Source: Gammaproteobacteria bacterium (GTDB lineage Bacteria; Pseudomonadota; Gammaproteobacteria; Chromatiales; Chromatiaceae). Taken from it: DNA of 8,940 nucleotides. The position numbers were made by a program, and so were the translations under genes. Positions 1 through 7,028 of this stretch are shown in pieces. The stretch spans positions 1 to 8,940 of the forward strand of contig JAUXGQ010000034.1 in assembly GCA_030621975.1 (NCBI GenBank). The letters are read 5' to 3'. Under the pieces are notes generated by a model. The model was not told the DNA's origin. It saw nothing but the letters and a program-made list of their open reading frames with translations, and made no database searches. Position 1 is the stretch's first letter. Every line of letters begins with the position of its first letter.

Positions 1-1
1 G

Positions 2-1102
2 CCGTCCAGTGCTCCGCCGCCCCTGGTGCCCCTGGGTCCACCGCCGATCCCGCCGGATAATAAACAGAGTCCGGAAAAGGTGGAGCTTGGAAAGCTCCTG
101 TTCTTCGATCCGCGCATCGGTGGTGACGCCTCCACCGGCTGTTCCACCTGCCACGAGCCGGAACAGGGCTGGGCCTGGGCGGAGGACTTCTCCCGCGGTT
201 ATCCGGGTACGGTGCACTGGCGCAACAGCCAGACTATAATCAACAGCGCTTATTTTCCGCGTCAGTTCTGGGCAGGCTCGGCTTCGTCCAACGAGGCCCA
301 GGCGCGCTCCGCCGCCCGCGGCGGCGTGGCCGGCAACGGTGAGAACGATATCATGGAGGCCCGCATGGCCCTGATACCGGAGTACCGCAAGCGCTTCAAA
401 GAGGTGTTCGGCACCGAATGGCCCCTGATCCGGGATGCCTGGCGCGCCATCTCTGCCTTCGAACGTACCCTGGTGCAGCGGGATACCCCGCTGGACAAAT
501 ATCTGGCAGGCGACAAGTCGGCGCTCAGCGAAGAGCAGATCCGGGGTATGGCCCTGTTCAACGGCAAGGCGGGGTGCATCCAGTGCCATAACGGCGCAAT
601 CACCTCCGACCAGGACTACCACAATATCGGCATACCGCCGAACATACGTTGGGAAGAGGACGGCCTGGCCCAGATCACCTTCCGTTTCGAACAATATGCC
701 AAGGGGCAGACCGAGGAAGGCTACCGCTCCGCAAAATCGGACTGGGGCTTCTACTATCGCAGCAAAAACAAGTGGGACAAGGGCAAGTTCCGCACCGCGC
801 CGCTGCGCTATCTGACGTACACCGCGCCGTACATGCACAACGGGGTCTTCTACACCCTGGAAGAGGTGATCGATTTCTATGACCAGGGTGGCTTCGACGA
901 GGAAGGCCGCACCACGCTCTTCCCCGAGAACAAGAGCCCGCTGATCAAGCCCCTGGGCCTGAATGATCAGGAGAAAGAAGACTTGCTAGCCTTTCTCGGG
1001 TCCATGTCAGGGGAGGAGATGCTCATGGAGAAACCTGAACAGCCGCCCTATGCACCCCTGTTCACCAAGGCCCAGCTGAAAGCGGCCCAGGAGGCAAAGT
1101 GA
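2..1102 (+). CDS. di-haem cytochrome c peroxidase / MauG-family protein, probable IdrP subunit (5' truncated by window edge)
   Basis: The reading frame is open to the left edge, so the true start and the export signal lie outside. The GTG at 26 sits in a proline-rich linker and is unlikely to be the start. Two c-type haem sites are visible: CSTCH near residue 39 and CIQCH near residue 184, counted from GTG 26. The family hallmarks LGKLLFFDPR before the first haem and TAPYMHNGVF near the C-terminus are present; the Met in the latter is at the usual axial-ligand position. Members of this family reduce H2O2 in the periplasm with electrons from small cytochromes. The stop overlaps the Rieske gene start by one base (TGATG), which implies translational coupling. 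Such a peroxidase directly with Rieske and Aio-like Mo subunits is the signature of iodate reductase clusters (idrABP1P2). I cannot tell P1 from P2. Family call is firm; the Idr role is inferred from context. Confidence 0.93.
   Translation, partial: PSSAPPPLVPLGPPPIPPDNKQSPEKVELGKLLFFDPRIGGDASTGCSTCHEPEQGWAWAEDFSRGYPGTVHWRNSQTIINSAYFPRQFWAGSASSNEAQARSAARGGVAGNGENDIMEARMALIPEYRKRFKEVFGTEWPLIRDAWRAISAFERTLVQRDTPLDKYLAGDKSALSEEQIRGMALFNGKAGCIQCHNGAITSDQDYHNIGIPPNIRWEEDGLAQITFRFEQYAKGQTEEGYRSAKSDWGFYYRSKNKWDKGKFRTAPLRYLTYTAPYMHNGVFYTLEEVIDFYDQGGFDEEGRTTLFPENKSPLIKPLGLNDQEKEDLLAFLGSMSGEEMLMEKPEQPPYAPLFTKAQLKAAQEAK
1089..1094 (+). promoter_or_regulatory. Shine-Dalgarno that fixes the Rieske gene start
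   Basis: AGGAGG lies inside the end of the peroxidase gene, 7 bases before ATG 1102. This favours ATG 1102 over the adjacent in-frame GTG at 1099. Confidence 0.8.
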
Positions 1103-1686
1103 TGACCGATCTAAAGCAAAAAGACGAAACCGCTGCCGACCACGGCAAGTGCATGCTGAACCGCCGCCAGTTCCTGATGTACAGCGGCTCGGCGGCCGCC
1201 GCGGCCACCACCATATCCATCAACCTGTTCCCCGGCACCGCCCAGGCGGCGCAGGCCAAGGCCCGGGTGGTGGGTTATCCCCGCAAGAAGATCGGCACCC
1301 TGCGCGGGTTGAACGATAATCAGCCGGTGGATTTCAGCTATCCGGATGACGAGCAGAACTCCCAGTGCATGCTGGTGAAGATGGGGGGCGCCAAGGCGGG
1401 CGGTGGTATTGGTCCGCAACGGGACGTGGTGGCCTTCAGCTACCTGTGCACCCACCAGGGCGGTTTTATGATGGGTAAATACCAGGCCGTCGGGCCCCAC
1501 CGTGTGCTGGGACAGTGCCCATTGCACCTGTCCACCTACGACCTCACGCGGCACGGCATCATCGTATCCGGCCAGGCCTATCAGAGCCTGCCCCAGGTCC
1601 TGCTGGAACTGGACGGCGACGACATCTACGCCGTGGGCATGATGGGGCTGATCTTCGGCCGCGACAAGAACTTGATGGAAACCTAG
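1102..1686 (+). CDS. idrB: Rieske [2Fe-2S] small subunit, Tat-exported; iodate reductase IdrB (AioB-like)
   Basis: This 194-residue protein would carry electrons between the Mo subunit and periplasmic cytochromes. A twin-arginine signal is seen at residues 20-25 (NRRQFL). An Ala-rich hydrophobic stretch follows, then a likely cleavage region around residues 45-52. The Rieske ligands are C116-T-H118 and C139-P-L-H142, with 20 residues between the two pairs. The positions where many Rieske proteins have a disulfide are not Cys (CTHQGG and CPLH), so the cluster loop has no disulfide. The start is ATG 1102, with AGGAGG 7 bases upstream. The gene overlaps the peroxidase by one base and lies 10 bases before the Mo subunit gene. 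Only AioB and IdrB type proteins pair like this with a Mo subunit of this kind. Rieske and Tat calls are firm; the choice of IdrB over AioB rests on the operon. Confidence 0.85.
   Translation: MTDLKQKDETAADHGKCMLNRRQFLMYSGSAAAAATTISINLFPGTAQAAQAKARVVGYPRKKIGTLRGLNDNQPVDFSYPDDEQNSQCMLVKMGGAKAGGGIGPQRDVVAFSYLCTHQGGFMMGKYQAVGPHRVLGQCPLHLSTYDLTRHGIIVSGQAYQSLPQVLLELDGDDIYAVGMMGLIFGRDKNLMET
1126..1260 (+). other. Tat signal peptide coding segment of the Rieske subunit
   Basis: It covers about residues 9-53: a polar N-region, the RR pair at residues 21-22, a hydrophobic Ala/Thr/Ile core and an AQA-type cleavage region. The Mo subunit has no signal of its own, so this signal probably exports the folded complex. 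The exact cleavage site is not certain. Confidence 0.7.
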
Positions 1687-1696
1687 GAGGCAAGCG

Positions 1697-4396
1697 ATGG
1701 CTACAAACTACTATCTCCCGGAGGACAGCACTCCGCTGCCGCCGAAGAACGCGGAAGTCCTCACCACCTGCTGCGACTACTGCATCGTCGCCTGCGGCTA
1801 CAAGGTCTACCGCTGGCCCCTGGGCGCCCCGAACGGCGGTGTCAAGGCGTCCGAGAACGCCTTCAACGTGGATTTTCCCACCGGCCCCCTGCAGGCCTGG
1901 GTAGCCCCCAACCAGCACAATATCGTGATGCACCAGGGCAAGCCGGTCAACGTGGTGGTCGTCCCCGACAAGGACGCCGATGTGGTCAATATCGGCGGTG
2001 ATTCCAGCATGCGCGGCGGCTGCATCGCCCAGAAGTGCTACAACCCCAAGACGCCGACCCGGGATCGGCTGACCACGCCCCTGGTGCGCATCAACGGCAC
2101 CCTGCAGCCGGTTCCCTGGGACTTCGCCCTGGATATCGCGGCCGAGGTGGCCAAGCACGTGATCGCCAACCACGGCGCCAACGCCTACTCGGTGAAGACC
2201 TACTCCTATCAATACGTGGAGAATACCTACGCCATCAGCAAGTTCGCGCGGCGCAACATCAATACGGCGGCCTTCACCTTCCACGACACGCCCTCGGATG
2301 TGACGTCTACACCGGGCTTCCGGGACGCGGGCTTCGACAACTTCGGCCCCTCCTACAAGGATTGGGGCGATGCGGAAGTGCTGATGATCAATGGCACTGA
2401 TCCGTACGAGACCAAGACCATGATCTTCACCCAGTTCATCAAGCCTGCGATCGATGCCGGGCAGAAGACCATCTGGCTCAACCCGCGCGAGACCGCCGGC
2501 GTCGCCTATGCCAGGAGCAAGGGCCCGGATCAGACCATCCACTTCCAGCTCTACCCCGGCACCGACGTGCCCCTGGTGGGCGCCATCATCCGGGTCATCC
2601 TGGAAAACGGCTGGCAAGACAAGGAATGGATCAAGAAGTGGGTGAACAACAAATGGGAGTCCAGCTCCGGCTTCGGTCAGGGCACCCGCAACACGCCCTG
2701 GCAGTGGCGCACCACCTGGGGCAAGTTCCAGACCAAGGGCTTCGAGGACTACAAGAAATGGAACCTGGCCCAGAAGGAGTTCGACCCCAAGGTAGCCGCC
2801 AAGATCGCCGGCGTTAACGTCAAGGACATCTACAAGGCCGCCGAATGGCTCGCCAAGCCCAAGGCGGACGGGGCGCGGCCCAAGTCCTCCTTCGGTATCG
2901 AGAAGGGCTTCTACTGGTCCAACAACACCGGCAATACCAACGCCATCAGTGCGCTGGCCATCACCTGCGGTGCGGGCGGACGCCCGGGCCAGATGGTGGG
3001 TCGTTTCGGCGGGCACCAACGCGGCGGCACCGGCGGCGGCAAGTACCCCCGCAACAAGTCGCCGGAGAAGGTACCCGGTCGTCGCCGTCGCGCCCTGGAC
3101 ACCGACCGTTACCTCTATTCCGGTCACACCCGCATGGCCCACGTGATCGGCACCACCTGGATCCAGTCCATGTGCGGGTCCCAGGGGTTGAACGCCAAGT
3201 TCGAGGAACTGGTGTCCAATAATCCCCATCAGACGCGCGGTTGGGAAAAACAGTCCATCATAGACACCCTCAAGGCGCGGGCCGATTCCGGCGGCATGGT
3301 GGTGATCAACCAGGATATCTACCTGCGTGATCCGATCGGTTCACGTTATGCCGATATCGTGTTCCCGGCCGCGACCTGGGGCGAGGAGGACTTCGTGCGG
3401 GCCAACGGCGAGCGCCGTATCCGCCTGTATCAGAAGTTCTACGACGCCCCCGGCGATGCCAAGCCGGACTGGTGGATCATCGCCCAGCTGGCCAAACGCA
3501 TGGGATTCAGCGGCTACGACTGGAAGAACTCCAACGAGGTGTGCGAAGAGTCCTCGCGTTTCAGCCGCGGCAACCGCAAGGCCTATCACATGATCAAGGT
3601 CGCCGCCCACCGGGAGGGCAAGACCCTGCACCAGAAGCTGGCGGAGATGGGCACCACCGGCATCCAGGGTCCGACCTTCTACAACTACGCGACCGGGGAA
3701 CTGACGGGAAGTGTGCGTCTGCACGACACCACCTTGACCGAGGCGCAGATAAAGAGGGAGGGACGTACCCAGGGTGCCAACATGGTCAACAAAAAGACGA
3801 CCCACTTCAACTCCCAGACCGGCAAGCAGAACATCCAGAAGCATCCCTGGAGCCTGTTTTCCGATTACTGGACCTGGCTGAAGCCCAAGGGGGATGAGCT
3901 CTGGCACAGCAACGGGCGCATCAACGAGATCTGGCAGTCCGGTTTCGACGATGTGGAGCGGCGTCCCTACGTGACCCAGCGCTGGCCGGAGAACTGGGTG
4001 GAGATCCACCCGGACGACGCCAAGGCCCGCGGCATCGAGTCCGGCGATCAGGTGATGCTCTACTCGAACCGGGTGCCGGCCTCCAAGGACACCATCAAGG
4101 GCGTGTTCGGCAACGACTTCCAGTTCTCCGAGCTGATGAAGAACGGCCACATCGAGCTGTCCGAGGCCGCCGTGACCGCGGTGGCGGTGGTGACGGACAA
4201 CGTGAAGAAGGGTGTGCTCTACAGCAACATGCTGGACATCCGTCAACCGACCAACGCCCTGCAGGGACGCGTGGTGGACAGCATCAGCGGCAACTATAAT
4301 TACAAGATGGGTGTCGCCAGGATCAAGAAGCTGGGCGAGTCTCCCTACAAGAAGGAGTTCCGCAGTATGTCGTTTGCACTGCGGAACATCGTTTGA
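1697..4396 (+). CDS. idrA: molybdopterin oxidoreductase large subunit of the AioA/IdrA clade; probable iodate reductase catalytic subunit
   Basis: This is an 899-residue DMSO-reductase-family enzyme. Near the N-terminus, C26-x2-C29-x3-C33 followed exactly 70 residues later by S104 (in an SMRGG motif) matches the [3Fe-4S] site of arsenite oxidase. Arg436 and His440 sit in GRFGGHQ, matching the conserved RxGGH of AioA. At the other side of the pocket H196 is kept, but the residue eight further on is Ser204 where AioA has an acidic substrate ligand, and S200 lies at the Mo-proximal position. AioA is usually about 820-830 residues, so this protein is longer. It has no signal peptide and probably leaves with the Tat-tagged Rieske partner. 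AGGAGG lies 6 bases before the ATG. Together with the peroxidase, this points to iodate (IO3-) reduction, with electrons coming through the Rieske subunit. An unusual arsenite oxidase or an uncharacterised sister clade remains possible. Confidence 0.8.
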   Translation: MATNYYLPEDSTPLPPKNAEVLTTCCDYCIVACGYKVYRWPLGAPNGGVKASENAFNVDFPTGPLQAWVAPNQHNIVMHQGKPVNVVVVPDKDADVVNIGGDSSMRGGCIAQKCYNPKTPTRDRLTTPLVRINGTLQPVPWDFALDIAAEVAKHVIANHGANAYSVKTYSYQYVENTYAISKFARRNINTAAFTFHDTPSDVTSTPGFRDAGFDNFGPSYKDWGDAEVLMINGTDPYETKTMIFTQFIKPAIDAGQKTIWLNPRETAGVAYARSKGPDQTIHFQLYPGTDVPLVGAIIRVILENGWQDKEWIKKWVNNKWESSSGFGQGTRNTPWQWRTTWGKFQTKGFEDYKKWNLAQKEFDPKVAAKIAGVNVKDIYKAAEWLAKPKADGARPKSSFGIEKGFYWSNNTGNTNAISALAITCGAGGRPGQMVGRFGGHQRGGTGGGKYPRNKSPEKVPGRRRRALDTDRYLYSGHTRMAHVIGTTWIQSMCGSQGLNAKFEELVSNNPHQTRGWEKQSIIDTLKARADSGGMVVINQDIYLRDPIGSRYADIVFPAATWGEEDFVRANGERRIRLYQKFYDAPGDAKPDWWIIAQLAKRMGFSGYDWKNSNEVCEESSRFSRGNRKAYHMIKVAAHREGKTLHQKLAEMGTTGIQGPTFYNYATGELTGSVRLHDTTLTEAQIKREGRTQGANMVNKKTTHFNSQTGKQNIQKHPWSLFSDYWTWLKPKGDELWHSNGRINEIWQSGFDDVERRPYVTQRWPENWVEIHPDDAKARGIESGDQVMLYSNRVPASKDTIKGVFGNDFQFSELMKNGHIELSEAAVTAVAVVTDNVKKGVLYSNMLDIRQPTNALQGRVVDSISGNYNYKMGVARIKKLGESPYKKEFRSMSFALRNIV

Positions 4397-4418
4397 TTTT
4401 GACAGACGTTTGAGTTAC

Positions 4419-4449
4419 AAAGGGCGACCGGGAACGGTCGCCCTTTTTT
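4419..4449 (+). terminator. Rho-independent terminator of the idr operon
   Basis: A perfect 12-bp stem (4419-4430 with 4435-4446) closes on a GGAA (GNRA) tetraloop and runs into a tract of six T. It lies 22 bases after the Mo subunit stop, so it ends the operon. The ends of the stem are A/T pairs, so on the other strand it also has a T tract. Confidence 0.93.
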
Positions 4450-4470
4450 AATTCCAGGAGGATCGTTACC

Positions 4471-4578
4471 ATGCCGCTGCCGTGGACATGGAAGGCTGCG
4501 TGGCTCGCTTTCGCCGCCCGCTCCGGCCATTTCAACCGCTTTCATAAGCAGGGGCACATAAGTCGATCAGGACCCTAA
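4471..4578 (+). CDS. small ORF (35 aa), unrecognised; possible gene remnant
   Basis: ATG 4471 has a perfect AGGAGGA at 4456-4462, 8 bases upstream, just past the operon terminator. The predicted peptide is short, aromatic at the start (MPLPWTWKAAW), then basic, with three His, and ends at TAA 4576. No promoter stands out between the terminator and this ORF, and I recognise no family. It could be a genuine small protein, or the N-terminus of a decayed gene whose later part continues in another frame (see 4562-4669). The strong ribosome binding site is the only real support. Confidence 0.35.
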   Translation: MPLPWTWKAAWLAFAARSGHFNRFHKQGHISRSGP

Positions 4579-4669
4579 GCCGGGTGATATGCGAAACGGC
4601 GTCGCCAAGGTGCGCCGCTACGAGGCGGACATCAGCTCGAGGTATGCTGATCTGGCCCGTCATTCATAG
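4562..4669 (+). pseudogene. possible coding remnant downstream of the 35-aa ORF
   Basis: A stretch open from 4562 to TAG 4667 in another frame encodes a charged, helix-like segment: DPKPGDMRNG, then KVRRYEADISSRYADLARHS. It includes an internal ATG at 4589 without a clear ribosome binding site. It overlaps the end of the 35-codon ORF and could be the rest of that gene after a frameshift. No family is recognised, and a chance open stretch in GC-rich DNA is quite possible. Confidence 0.2.
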
Positions 4670-4783
4670 CGTGCTCTGCGCTCCTGCGTCATAAGGACAT
4701 CTCCCTCCCGAGCTGTCGAAGTTTTTACAATCCGGTTCGGTCGACCCTGCGAAGTCTCTGCTTTTCTGGCCGATTTGGATCGC

Positions 4784-4799
4784 TGGCATGTAACTTGCG
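4784..4799 (+). promoter_or_regulatory. sigma-54 (RpoN) -24/-12 promoter
   Basis: TGGCATG-TAAC-TTGCG matches the consensus TGGCACG-N4-TTGCW except for T in place of C at position 6 and G at the last position. The invariant GG (4785-4786) and GC (4797-4798) are 12 bases apart, as required. Transcription should start near 4810, leaving a leader of about 43 bases before GTG 4853. A sigma-54 promoter needs an activator ATPase bound upstream. An 8-bp palindrome, GGTCGACC at 4739-4746, lies in the right area but is unproven as a site. Confidence 0.75.
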
Positions 4800-4852
4800 T
4801 TGCAATCGGTAGATTCAATGGCAAGTGGTCTTGGGTACAGGGGATTATCAGC

Positions 4853-5803
4853 GTGGGCGAACGGACACGTGAACCGGGATCGAACCCGATTCAGAAGATT
4901 GGCAGCTATTGCGACGAGATCCATGCCGAAGTGGTGGAGGATCTGCATATCGGTGAATACGGGTACAAATACCGAATGGTCGAGGGCCGGGTCATGCCCC
5001 CCTACATCACGCCGGGCCGCTATACGCTCTCGCGGCACATCGCTACGCGCCGCGGCGACATCTGCTACACGTCGTTCCCCAAGTCCGGCTCGACCTGGCT
5101 GGCCAACGTCATCTATCTGATCACGCACCGCGGCGAGACACCCGCCGACCGCACCCTGCGCAGCTGTCTTAACTGGGTAGAGAGTTCCTGGACCTATCCG
5201 CGCAGCGTGCAGGAACTCGACGCGCAACCCTCGCCGCGCATCTTTAAGAGCCACATGCCCTGGGACATGGCGCTGGGCGGCAATCCCGCCGGGAATCCGT
5301 GCAAGTACCTTTATATCGCGCGCAATCCCAAAGACGTAGCCGTGTCCTACTTCCACTTCGAGAGCGACAAGCAGTGGTCGGGCAACTACAACGGCCCATG
5401 GGAACACTGGCTACGCATGTTCATGGAAGGGCGGGTGCAGCGTGGCGACTGGTTCGATCACGTGCTCAGCTGGTGGGCCTTCCGTGATGCCGAAAACATG
5501 TTGTTCCTGCACTACGAAGACCTCAATCGTGATTTTCGCGGCGAGCTGAACAGGATCGCGCAGTTCCTCGGCTACAGCCTGACGCAAAAGGAACACGCTC
5601 TGATTACGCACAAGGCGAGCTTCGATTACATGCGAGAGGACCGTTTCACTAATCACCAGGAGATCACCGACCTCGAGACCTTCTTCCGCAAGGGCAAGAT
5701 CGGTTCCTGGCGCGAACTGTTCACGCCGGACCAGAGCGAGGCCTTCGACCGGCTCTGTGCTGAGCGCATAGCAGGCTCGGGGCTGGAATTCGATTTCGGT
5801 TAA
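4853..5803 (+). CDS. PAPS-dependent sulfotransferase (Sulfotransfer_1 / SULT-like)
   Basis: This 316-residue enzyme should transfer sulfuryl from PAPS to a hydroxyl or amine acceptor in the cytoplasm. The 5'-phosphosulfate loop is seen at residues 72-82 (SFPKSGSTW). The catalytic-base motif KSHMP has H134, and the 3'-phosphate motif RNPKDVAVSYFHF starts at R157. The C-terminal RKGKIGSW at 279-286 corresponds to the SULT RKGxxGDW. The order and spacing resemble animal cytosolic SULTs, and length is close to normal. The frame is open further upstream to a TTG at 4775, but that lies before the sigma-54 promoter. GTG 4853, with AGGGGA 8 bases upstream, is therefore the better start; ATG 4976 is a poorer choice with no ribosome binding site. 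The acceptor cannot be predicted. It is probably co-transcribed with the next gene. Confidence 0.9.
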   Translation: MGERTREPGSNPIQKIGSYCDEIHAEVVEDLHIGEYGYKYRMVEGRVMPPYITPGRYTLSRHIATRRGDICYTSFPKSGSTWLANVIYLITHRGETPADRTLRSCLNWVESSWTYPRSVQELDAQPSPRIFKSHMPWDMALGGNPAGNPCKYLYIARNPKDVAVSYFHFESDKQWSGNYNGPWEHWLRMFMEGRVQRGDWFDHVLSWWAFRDAENMLFLHYEDLNRDFRGELNRIAQFLGYSLTQKEHALITHKASFDYMREDRFTNHQEITDLETFFRKGKIGSWRELFTPDQSEAFDRLCAERIAGSGLEFDFG

Positions 5804-5852
5804 TAAGTGATGAATGCCGCGTTACCTTTGAAATGCAATCGGAGGCTATGAA

Positions 5853-6791
5853 ATGGATTTGAACGACAATCCCGCCATGGCCGTGTTGAGGGCCTACGTC
5901 GTCGGTCAGGCGAGACTGGGCTACACGCGTTTCAGCACCGAGCCCCGAGCAGACGATGTCATCCTTGTCAGCTTTCCGAAATCCGGCAGCACCTGGATCT
6001 CCTACCTGTTGCACCAGCTCCGATCCGGGGGCGACGACGATTTCGCTGACGTCAAAGACGAAGTCATCGATATTACGCCAGGCCATTGGGACCCGGGGGT
6101 GGATCCCTTTCTCATTGAGCAGCGGTTCTTGCCGCGCACCTTCAAGACCCACGGCAGTTACGGCCTTTGTCCCAAGGGAGGGAGATATATCTATCTGGCC
6201 CGAGATCCGAAAGACACACTGTGGTCCCTGTACCATTTTATCCATGACTTGTTCGGCATTGAACATGGGATATCTACCGAGGCCTTTTTCCAGCATTACT
6301 ACGTGGAGCGATTCGGCACGGAGCATGATATCGGCAATGTTTGGAACCATTTTCTGCAATGGCATCCGCACAAGGACGATCCCAACATGCTCTGGCTACA
6401 TTACGAGGATATCTTGGAGGACCGGACCGCATGCATCCGCGCGATCGCGGGTATCATGGGAATCGAACTAAGCGATGAACTTCTCGATCTTGTCGTGGAC
6501 CGCTCTTCGATAGAGCATATGCGCACCATCGCACACAAGCTCAATCCATCCGCGACCAACCGTACTGGGCGGGTAACCCTGGAGTTTGGGCCTGAGACGC
6601 GCAATTACGCGAAGGTAATGAAGTTCGGTAAAATGCGGCGCGGCGTCGTTGGCGACGGCCGTAAGGGCCTTCCGGCAGCGGTCCTTGACGCGCTGGACGA
6701 GGAGTGGAGGAAACGTGTCACCCCAGTTTTGGGGTACGCGGACTATGCACAGATGCGGGCGGCCTGTTCCCTGTTGCGTTACGACCGTTAA
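5853..6791 (+). CDS. second PAPS-dependent sulfotransferase, divergent
   Basis: This 312-residue protein has the same P-loop as its neighbour (SFPKSGSTW, residues 40-48). It also has a KTH motif with H100 as likely catalytic base and a 3'-phosphate motif LARDPKDTLWSLYHF starting at residue 115. The C-terminal PAPS loop is altered: RRGVVGDG at 262-269, with Gly where the family has Trp. Outside these motifs it differs strongly from the upstream sulfotransferase, so this is not a recent duplication. The N-terminus is shorter and lacks the acceptor-side segment of the first protein. GGAGG lies 7 bases before ATG 5853. The 49-base gap to the first gene shows no terminator or sigma-54 site, which suggests one transcript. 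The two may act on different positions of one substrate, but that is inference. Confidence 0.88.
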   Translation: MDLNDNPAMAVLRAYVVGQARLGYTRFSTEPRADDVILVSFPKSGSTWISYLLHQLRSGGDDDFADVKDEVIDITPGHWDPGVDPFLIEQRFLPRTFKTHGSYGLCPKGGRYIYLARDPKDTLWSLYHFIHDLFGIEHGISTEAFFQHYYVERFGTEHDIGNVWNHFLQWHPHKDDPNMLWLHYEDILEDRTACIRAIAGIMGIELSDELLDLVVDRSSIEHMRTIAHKLNPSATNRTGRVTLEFGPETRNYAKVMKFGKMRRGVVGDGRKGLPAAVLDALDEEWRKRVTPVLGYADYAQMRAACSLLRYDR

Positions 6792-6962
6792 CGGAGCATT
6801 GGATCGATGAAAAGGCGGCACAGCGTAAGGCGGTAATGGGGTCAAGGCCTGCATAGCTGCAATCTTTATCAGCATTAAATAAAAACAATCATGCCGGTCT
6901 GATCTCCTGGTGACCCAGAGGAATGGAATAGAGCAAATCTTTCTTACTATTAATTGCTAGAT

Positions 6963-6988
6963 TTGACCCCTTTGCTTGACCCCTTTGC
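6963..6988. repeat. 13-bp tandem repeat, two perfect copies
   Basis: TTGACCCCTTTGC occurs twice back to back (6963-6975 and 6976-6988). A partial inverted copy, GGGGTCAA, lies at 6838-6845, and AAAGGGGTCA at 8125-8134. It lies in the 237-base gap between the convergent sulfotransferase and ATP-grasp genes, in which I see no further gene. Confidence 0.8.
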
Positions 6989-7028
6989 TCGAAGGTCACC
7001 CCATTGTTTGAAAGTGTCCTTGTGCGCA

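Noticed and set aside
1559..3229. 556-codon open frame on the - strand inside the Mo subunit gene
   Set aside because: It is antisense to a well-conserved enzyme, is rich in Gly/Val/Arg/Ala and has no family motif; GC-rich genes commonly give such shadows.
3341..4246. 301-codon open frame on the - strand inside the Mo subunit gene
   Set aside because: It is a shadow of the conserved + strand gene with no recognisable domain.
1102..4396. Annotation as arsenite oxidase aioB/aioA
   Set aside because: It is kept as an alternative but not preferred: the peroxidase in the operon, the 899-residue length and the Ser in place of the acidic pocket residue fit iodate reductase better.
4775..4852. TTG 4775 as start of the first sulfotransferase
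   Set aside because: It lies upstream of the predicted sigma-54 transcript start and has no ribosome binding site; the extra 26 residues do not resemble the family.
4664..5407. 247-codon open frame on the - strand over the sulfotransferase and its promoter
   Set aside because: It overlaps the conserved P-loop and PB coding sequence and the sigma-54 site, and shows no motif.
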